This document shows, piece by piece, positions 22,580 to 25,716 of a stretch of DNA of 25,716 bases. Origin of the DNA: JAOUGY01 sp050329955 (GTDB lineage: Bacteria; Actinomycetota; Acidimicrobiia; Spongiisociales; ZC4RG35); the NCBI GenBank assembly GCA_050329955.1, contig JBHJOH010000142.1, positions 1 through 25,716 on the forward strand, in the 5' to 3' direction. A program made the position numbers and the translations under genes. The notes under the pieces are model-generated. The model saw only the letters and a program-made list of their open reading frames with translations. It was not told the origin of the DNA and searched no databases. Within the stretch, counting starts at the first letter, position 1, and each line of letters begins with the position of its first letter.

Positions 22580-22977
22580 AACTTGTCCTCCTGGATCTCT
22601 TCCATCGTTTCGCGGGGCACCGGGTCGACCTTTTCGAGTCGCTTGCGCCCGCTGGCCGCCATCACCACGGCGGCGATCGCCCACAGGGCTCCCACCACCA
22701 CGAAGCCGATCCAGGGCTCGGTTGCATCGGCGATGCCCCAGGCGAGACCCATCGAAAGCAGCATCACGGCGATCCACCCTGCGAGTGCTCCCCCACCGAG
22801 CAGCCCGGCACCGGCGCCGGCTTGTTTGGCCTCGACCTTGATCTCCTCCTTGGCGAGCTGGATGTGGTCGCGTACGAGGATGCCAATGTCCGACGTCAGC
22901 CTGCTCACCAGATCACCAACCGAGGCGTCGGGTTCCTCCACTGGGTACGGTTCGGGTTCGTTGATCCGGTCGCTCAT
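22555..22977 (-). CDS. phage-holin-superfamily (Holin-X/DUF1469-like) membrane protein
   Basis: A 140-residue protein with an acidic N-terminus, an amphipathic helix (DLVSRLTSDIGILVRDHIQL, 22-41; then AKEEIKVEAK) and a helical hairpin (about 57-80 and 88-109). The 'L..EI.L.KEE...' then paired-helix layout is that of the Actinobacteriota holin-X / Phage_holin_3_6 family, which is chromosomal and not a sign of prophage. Its ATG 22977 overlaps the upstream gene's stop, so translation is coupled. Probably a membrane-organising or stress-adaptation protein. Confidence 0.85.
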   Translation of the reverse strand: MSDRINEPEPYPVEEPDASVGDLVSRLTSDIGILVRDHIQLAKEEIKVEAKQAGAGAGLLGGGALAGWIAVMLLSMGLAWGIADATEPWIGFVVVGALWAIAAVVMAASGRKRLEKVDPVPRETMEEIQEDKLWLTEQTN

Positions 22978-23555
22978 CGCACGATGCCCGGGTCGACGAA
23001 CGGATCGGGGATGAGGTCCGGTTCATGGCCTACGGGTTGTGGGCCGGTCCACCGGTCTCCGTTGCTGTACCCGGTCCCTTGCGATGTCTGCTGTGTGGTG
23101 GATCCGCTCTCGGCGATCGACCGGGTGTCGGCGTTCTTGATGACCCGACTCACCACCAGTCCGGCCCCGAAAGTGGCCGCCAGGAACATCCCGGGCCGAC
23201 GACGCGCATAGCGCTGGATGTCGGCGGTGATTCCGTCGATGCCTTCGATGTCGAGGCGATCGGCGAACGAGGCGATCCGGGTCGAACCCTCGCGCACCCA
23301 CGATGAGGCCATCCCCTCGGTCGACGAAGCCATCGTGTCGAGTTCCTGCGACAGGTTGCGCAGTCCGTCGGCCGCTCGGTGCGACTGGCTGTCGGCTTCC
23401 TCCCGCATCCTTCCCCCCACCTCGTCGTAGACGTTGCGGGCCTGCGACTTCGCCTCCTCCGAGAGACGGTGGGCCTCGGTCTTGGCGCTGACGCGCAGGG
23501 TATCGGCGGTGCTCTCGTCGGCGGTGTGCGTGTCACCGGTGCTGTGCTGTGTCAT
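22974..23555 (-). CDS. amphipathic, membrane-anchored protein (first gene of the holin operon)
   Basis: A 193-residue protein with a long charged amphipathic region (about 20-120: AKTEAHRLSEEAKSQARNVY, REEADSQSHRAADGLRNLSQ), a single hydrophobic segment (122-138, GMFLAATFGAGLVVSRV) and a flexible Gly/Pro/Asp-rich tail. This layout resembles apolipoprotein or LEA-like helices and DUF883-type proteins, but I recognise no domain. It is first in the operon 23555 to 21063; the overlaps suggest the four proteins are made in fixed ratio. The start is ATG 23555 with only a weak GAGAGG 9 nt upstream. Confidence 0.75.
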   Translation of the reverse strand: MTQHSTGDTHTADESTADTLRVSAKTEAHRLSEEAKSQARNVYDEVGGRMREEADSQSHRAADGLRNLSQELDTMASSTEGMASSWVREGSTRIASFADRLDIEGIDGITADIQRYARRRPGMFLAATFGAGLVVSRVIKNADTRSIAESGSTTQQTSQGTGYSNGDRWTGPQPVGHEPDLIPDPFVDPGIVR

Positions 23556-23678
23556 CGGGGGCCTCTCTCTCTGGTCTCTGGAATCTGTGGTTCGGCCCCT
23601 TCCCGAGACCCCGCACCGACAAACAGACCCGTCCCAGAATCACCCGGAGGGATGAGAGTGCCGCCAATGCCCCGCCGC

Positions 23679-24275
23679 TCAGAAGTCCGTTTCGAGGGCG
23701 CGAACCACCGCCTGGGTGCGATTGGCCACCCCCAGCTTCCTGTAGACCGCCCGCAGATGGGTCTTCACGGTGTCGATGCTGACATAGAGCGCCGAGGCGA
23801 TGGCCCGATTGGAGCCGCCCTCGATGAGGAGGGCGAGGACCTGGGACTCCCGTTCGGTCAACGTGGACAGGGGCCCGGCCATGTGGATGCCCCCGCCGTC
23901 AGATTCAGCCGCTACAACCATGCCATCGGCCTGCACGATCTGTTCGATGACGGCCACCAATCGCGCCGCCGGCAGCCGCTTCGACACGTAACCCGCCACG
24001 CCTCTCCTGGCTGCCACCTCCATCAGACCCGGGGTCGACCACCAGCTGTAGATGACGACGCCGCAAACATTGGGGTCGGCGAGCATGGCGTCGACCCCCT
24101 CGGGGTAGCGGTCGGGCCCGGCCAACCAGTCGTAGAGCGCCACGTCCAGCGTCGCACCATCCCTCATCGTCACCACGCAAACCCGATCGGCATAGGGCCG
24201 GAGCATCGCTTCCACCCCGGCCCGGATCACCTCGTGGTCATCGACTACCGCGATCCGGATCGGGTCAGTCGGCAT
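23679..24275 (-). CDS. orphan NarL/LuxR-family response regulator
   Basis: A 198-residue regulator with intact receiver residues: D12/D13, phospho-acceptor D49 (VALYDW), S77 and K99 (GYVSKR). The region after D49 (50-65) differs from the usual HMP loop (DWLAGPDRYPEGVDA). The C-terminal LuxR domain (about 138-192) has LTERESQVLALLIEGGSNRA and VSIDTVKTHLRAVYRKLG. No histidine kinase is adjacent. The start is taken at ATG 24275; GTG 24287 is an alternative, and the GAGG upstream is 11 nt from the ATG. The holin operon lies 124 bp downstream on the same strand, so a regulatory link is possible but unproven. Confidence 0.88.
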   Translation of the reverse strand: MPTDPIRIAVVDDHEVIRAGVEAMLRPYADRVCVVTMRDGATLDVALYDWLAGPDRYPEGVDAMLADPNVCGVVIYSWWSTPGLMEVAARRGVAGYVSKRLPAARLVAVIEQIVQADGMVVAAESDGGGIHMAGPLSTLTERESQVLALLIEGGSNRAIASALYVSIDTVKTHLRAVYRKLGVANRTQAVVRALETDF

Positions 24276-24429
24276 TCCGCCGGCCACCTCTGTCGCATTC
24301 CATGGCCCGCCCCTACCCAGGGCAAGGAGAACGAGACGTCACATTTCGTCTCCGGCTCGAGTGGACTCGACCCGGGCACGCGCCTGCCATGTCATGGCGG
24401 TGCGGGTCACAACAGTTGACGGGGATGGG

Positions 24430-24504
24430 TGGGCCGGGCAGGGCTCGAACCTGCAACCAACGGATTATGAGTCCGCTGCTCTGACCTGATTGAGCTACCG
24501 GCCC
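24430..24504 (-). tRNA. tRNA-Met (anticodon CAT), probably elongator
   Basis: The reverse complement folds with acceptor GGGCCGG/CCGGCCC, D-stem GCTC/GAGC, anticodon stem GCGGA/TCCGT with loop CTCATAA (CAT), and T-arm CAGG...CCTG around TTCGAGC. The anticodon arm matches actinobacterial elongator tRNA-Met from memory; it lacks the initiator's three G:C anticodon-stem pairs and mismatched first pair. Lysidine-modified tRNA-Ile2, which also has CAT, is a less likely alternative. CCA is not encoded. Confidence 0.9.
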
Positions 24505-24561
24505 GTGCTCGGTGGTGATGGTAGGCGTCTGATCGGGCCGACGCGAGGCGGACCGAACGCG

Positions 24562-24567
24562 TATGAT
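24562..24567 (+). promoter_or_regulatory. candidate -10 element for the GNAT gene
   Basis: TATGAT at 24562-24567 lies 115 bases upstream of the GTG at 24683. No -35 is recognisable. The leader between holds two hairpins: CCCGC/GCGGG (24618-24633) and GTCGCCGCCGCGGCGAC (24652-24668), the second ending just before the ribosome site. Confidence 0.3.
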
Positions 24568-24682
24568 CCCGGCTGCGACGCCCGGTCCGACCGGCACAAC
24601 CACCGTTCATACCGCTCCCCGCTTCGACGCGGGTAGAGCATCCCAGCGGACGTCGCCGCCGCGGCGACAGAGAGGTTCACAC

Positions 24683-25129
24683 GTGAACGTCGCACTCACA
24701 CCGATCACCGAAGACAACCTGGGCGAGGTCTACGACCTGAAGGTCGCCGACGGCCAGGACGAGTTCGTGGCATCCAACCCGTGGTCACTGGCACAGGCGT
24801 ACGCCGAGTACGCCATTGCATGGCCGCGGGCGGTCACCGTCGATGACGAGATCGTCGGGTTGCTCATGCTCGAGATAGACCCCAATGAGAAGAACGGGCG
24901 ACCGTTCTGGCTGTGGCGGCTGATGATCGCCGCAGACCATCAGCGCAAGGGGTACGGGCGGGCCGCCCTGGCCCTGGCGCTCGACGAAGTCCGATCCCGC
25001 GGTGGCACCGAGGTGTACACGAGTTGGGTCGAGGGAGAGGGTGGCCCGGGGCCGTTCTACCTCGGTCTCGGGTTCGAACCCACCGGAGAAATCGACGACG
25101 ACGAGACGGTGGCCCGGCTGCTGCTCTGA
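24683..25129 (+). CDS. GNAT acetyltransferase, SpeG/BltD-like (polyamine N-acetyltransferase type)
   Basis: A 148-residue GNAT enzyme moving acetyl from acetyl-CoA to an amine. The N-terminus has the TPITEDNLGEVYDLKVADGQ layout of BltD/SpeG-like polyamine acetyltransferases, then FVASNPWSLAQAY. The CoA pyrophosphate loop is QRKGYGRAAL (87-96), preceded by FWLWRLMIAAD (75-85); the end has a FYLGLGFEPTGEI motif. Length fits. The start is GTG 24683 with GAGAGG 7 nt upstream; an open frame back to 24563 is rejected. Substrate is inferred only from family resemblance; spermidine is possible. Confidence 0.88.
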   Translation: MNVALTPITEDNLGEVYDLKVADGQDEFVASNPWSLAQAYAEYAIAWPRAVTVDDEIVGLLMLEIDPNEKNGRPFWLWRLMIAADHQRKGYGRAALALALDEVRSRGGTEVYTSWVEGEGGPGPFYLGLGFEPTGEIDDDETVARLLL

Positions 25130-25130
25130 T

Positions 25131-25652
25131 TCAGCCGGCTACCGGGCGAAGATGGCGGCCCTTGCCGCGACGCTGGTGCCGTCCCTTGCGTTTGCGGGGG
25201 GCGGCATCGGCATCATCGACGTTCCCCCCGCCATCCAGCTCGTCGTCGGCCGGTTCGGCCGTGGCGTCCACTGCACCATCGATGGAGGCGCTGAAGTGCT
25301 CGCGTAGACCGGGAGTGGGTGGGAAGACCCGCACCGGGGGCCCTTCCAGCGCGACGGTCGACCTGGAGAGATCCACTGCCATGAGCCGCCGCAGTCTCGG
25401 CGGCGCCCACTGCAGCCCGACCTCGCGGGCGAACCGACCATCGTCGATGGTGGAGAACAGAATGACGTCGCCCTCGGCCCGCAGCTCGAAGCCGTTGTCG
25501 CGGCCGAGAACCTCGATGTCGTCGATGTCCCAGGCTCCGATCTCGCCGGTGCCGGTCGAGATCGCCAGCCGCCCCTCATTGAGATCGATCTCGACCGCCA
25601 ACGGCCAGTCGAGCACGCCCGGAACCGTTAGCTTCGCCTTGTATGCACCCAT
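25131..25652 (-). CDS. small beta-rich protein, family paralog C with basic C-terminal tail
   Basis: A 173-residue protein starting at ATG 25652 with GGGAGG 6 nt upstream. Residues about 20-95 form the same core as the proteins at 17660 and 20711 (VEIDLNEGRLAI, EIGAWDIDDIEV, GFELRAEGDVILFST, FAREVGLQWAPPRLRRL). It adds a Pro-rich segment, an acidic stretch (AEPADDELDGGGNVDDADAA) and a very basic end (PRKRKGRHQRRGKGRH), a pattern seen in nucleic-acid-binding or charge-balanced tails. The gene converges on the GNAT gene, stops one base apart. A TACAGT at 25686-25681 could be its -10. Function unknown. Confidence 0.75.
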   Translation of the reverse strand: MGAYKAKLTVPGVLDWPLAVEIDLNEGRLAISTGTGEIGAWDIDDIEVLGRDNGFELRAEGDVILFSTIDDGRFAREVGLQWAPPRLRRLMAVDLSRSTVALEGPPVRVFPPTPGLREHFSASIDGAVDATAEPADDELDGGGNVDDADAAPRKRKGRHQRRGKGRHLRPVAG

Positions 25653-25716
25653 CGTCAGCCTCCCTCAGCCCTGGGGACTCACTGTACGTGGCGGCGAAAC
25701 CACGATAAGGAGCATC

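Noticed and set aside
22555..22977. Prophage remnant because of the holin-like gene
   Set aside because: No other phage gene is present and holin-X-like proteins are chromosomal partners of DUF3618 and YihY genes.
24398..24429. Terminator for tRNA-Met
   Set aside because: The short palindrome around GCCATGACATGGC lacks a T-tract and GC support; too weak to call.
24563..24682. 40-residue N-terminal extension of the acetyltransferase
   Set aside because: The region holds a -10-like element and hairpins, and GTG 24683 has a proper SD and fits the GNAT family start.

Overview
The window is GC-rich chromosomal DNA from an actinobacterium. Wbl-family and F420-type (Ddn-like) proteins, a DUF3618/holin/YihY operon and TANNNT-type -10 elements all point there. 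Several proteins resemble those of deep-branching Acidimicrobiia; that placement is inference, not a database result. No phage, IS element, integron or CRISPR array is visible. Both tRNAs lack an encoded CCA.

Layout. (1) 1-2500: the end of a 114-bp-period repeat, tRNA-Val(TAC), a primary-like group-2 sigma-70 factor, then a convergent whiB7-like gene. whiB7 carries a long 5' leader with its own promoter, a 65-codon upstream ORF, a sequence able to act as antiterminator and an intrinsic terminator just before the gene. This is the best-supported regulatory system in the window. (2) 2321-6600: small membrane proteins, a DUF5362-like protein, a DUF547 protein, a LiaF-like beta-repeat protein coupled to an amidohydrolase, and a coupled pair of 68-residue membrane proteins. 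(3) 6932-11274: an F420-type nitroreductase-fold protein, then a divergent envelope-stress-like module. One arm is a PspC-domain histidine kinase plus NarL-type regulator; the other is a PspC/LiaF-like membrane protein plus a small membrane partner, closed by a very long hairpin. (4) 11436-17656: nicotinate phosphoribosyltransferase and nicotinamidase (NAD salvage) flank an ECF sigma factor coupled to a large extracytoplasmic protein, a winged-helix regulator and a GABA-type aminotransferase. (5) 18094-20694: a polar amino-acid ABC importer operon (lipoprotein, permease, ATPase) with a perfect 15-bp inverted repeat around the annotated permease start. (6) 21063-23555: a four-gene overlapping operon ending in YihY/BrkB, with holin-X-like, DUF3618 and amphipathic membrane-anchored proteins. 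(7) 23679-25716: an orphan NarL-type regulator, tRNA-Met(CAT) and a GNAT acetyltransferase.

Three proteins of one small, unnamed beta-rich family (17660-17962, 20711-20983, 25131-25652, all minus strand) are scattered through the last 8 kb. They share an 'RLxI...(I/L)GxW...EGe' core and are the clearest uncharacterised family here.

Starts were chosen from Shine-Dalgarno (SD) spacing, ATGA/GTGA overlaps and family alignment from memory. Entries say where a start is doubtful.
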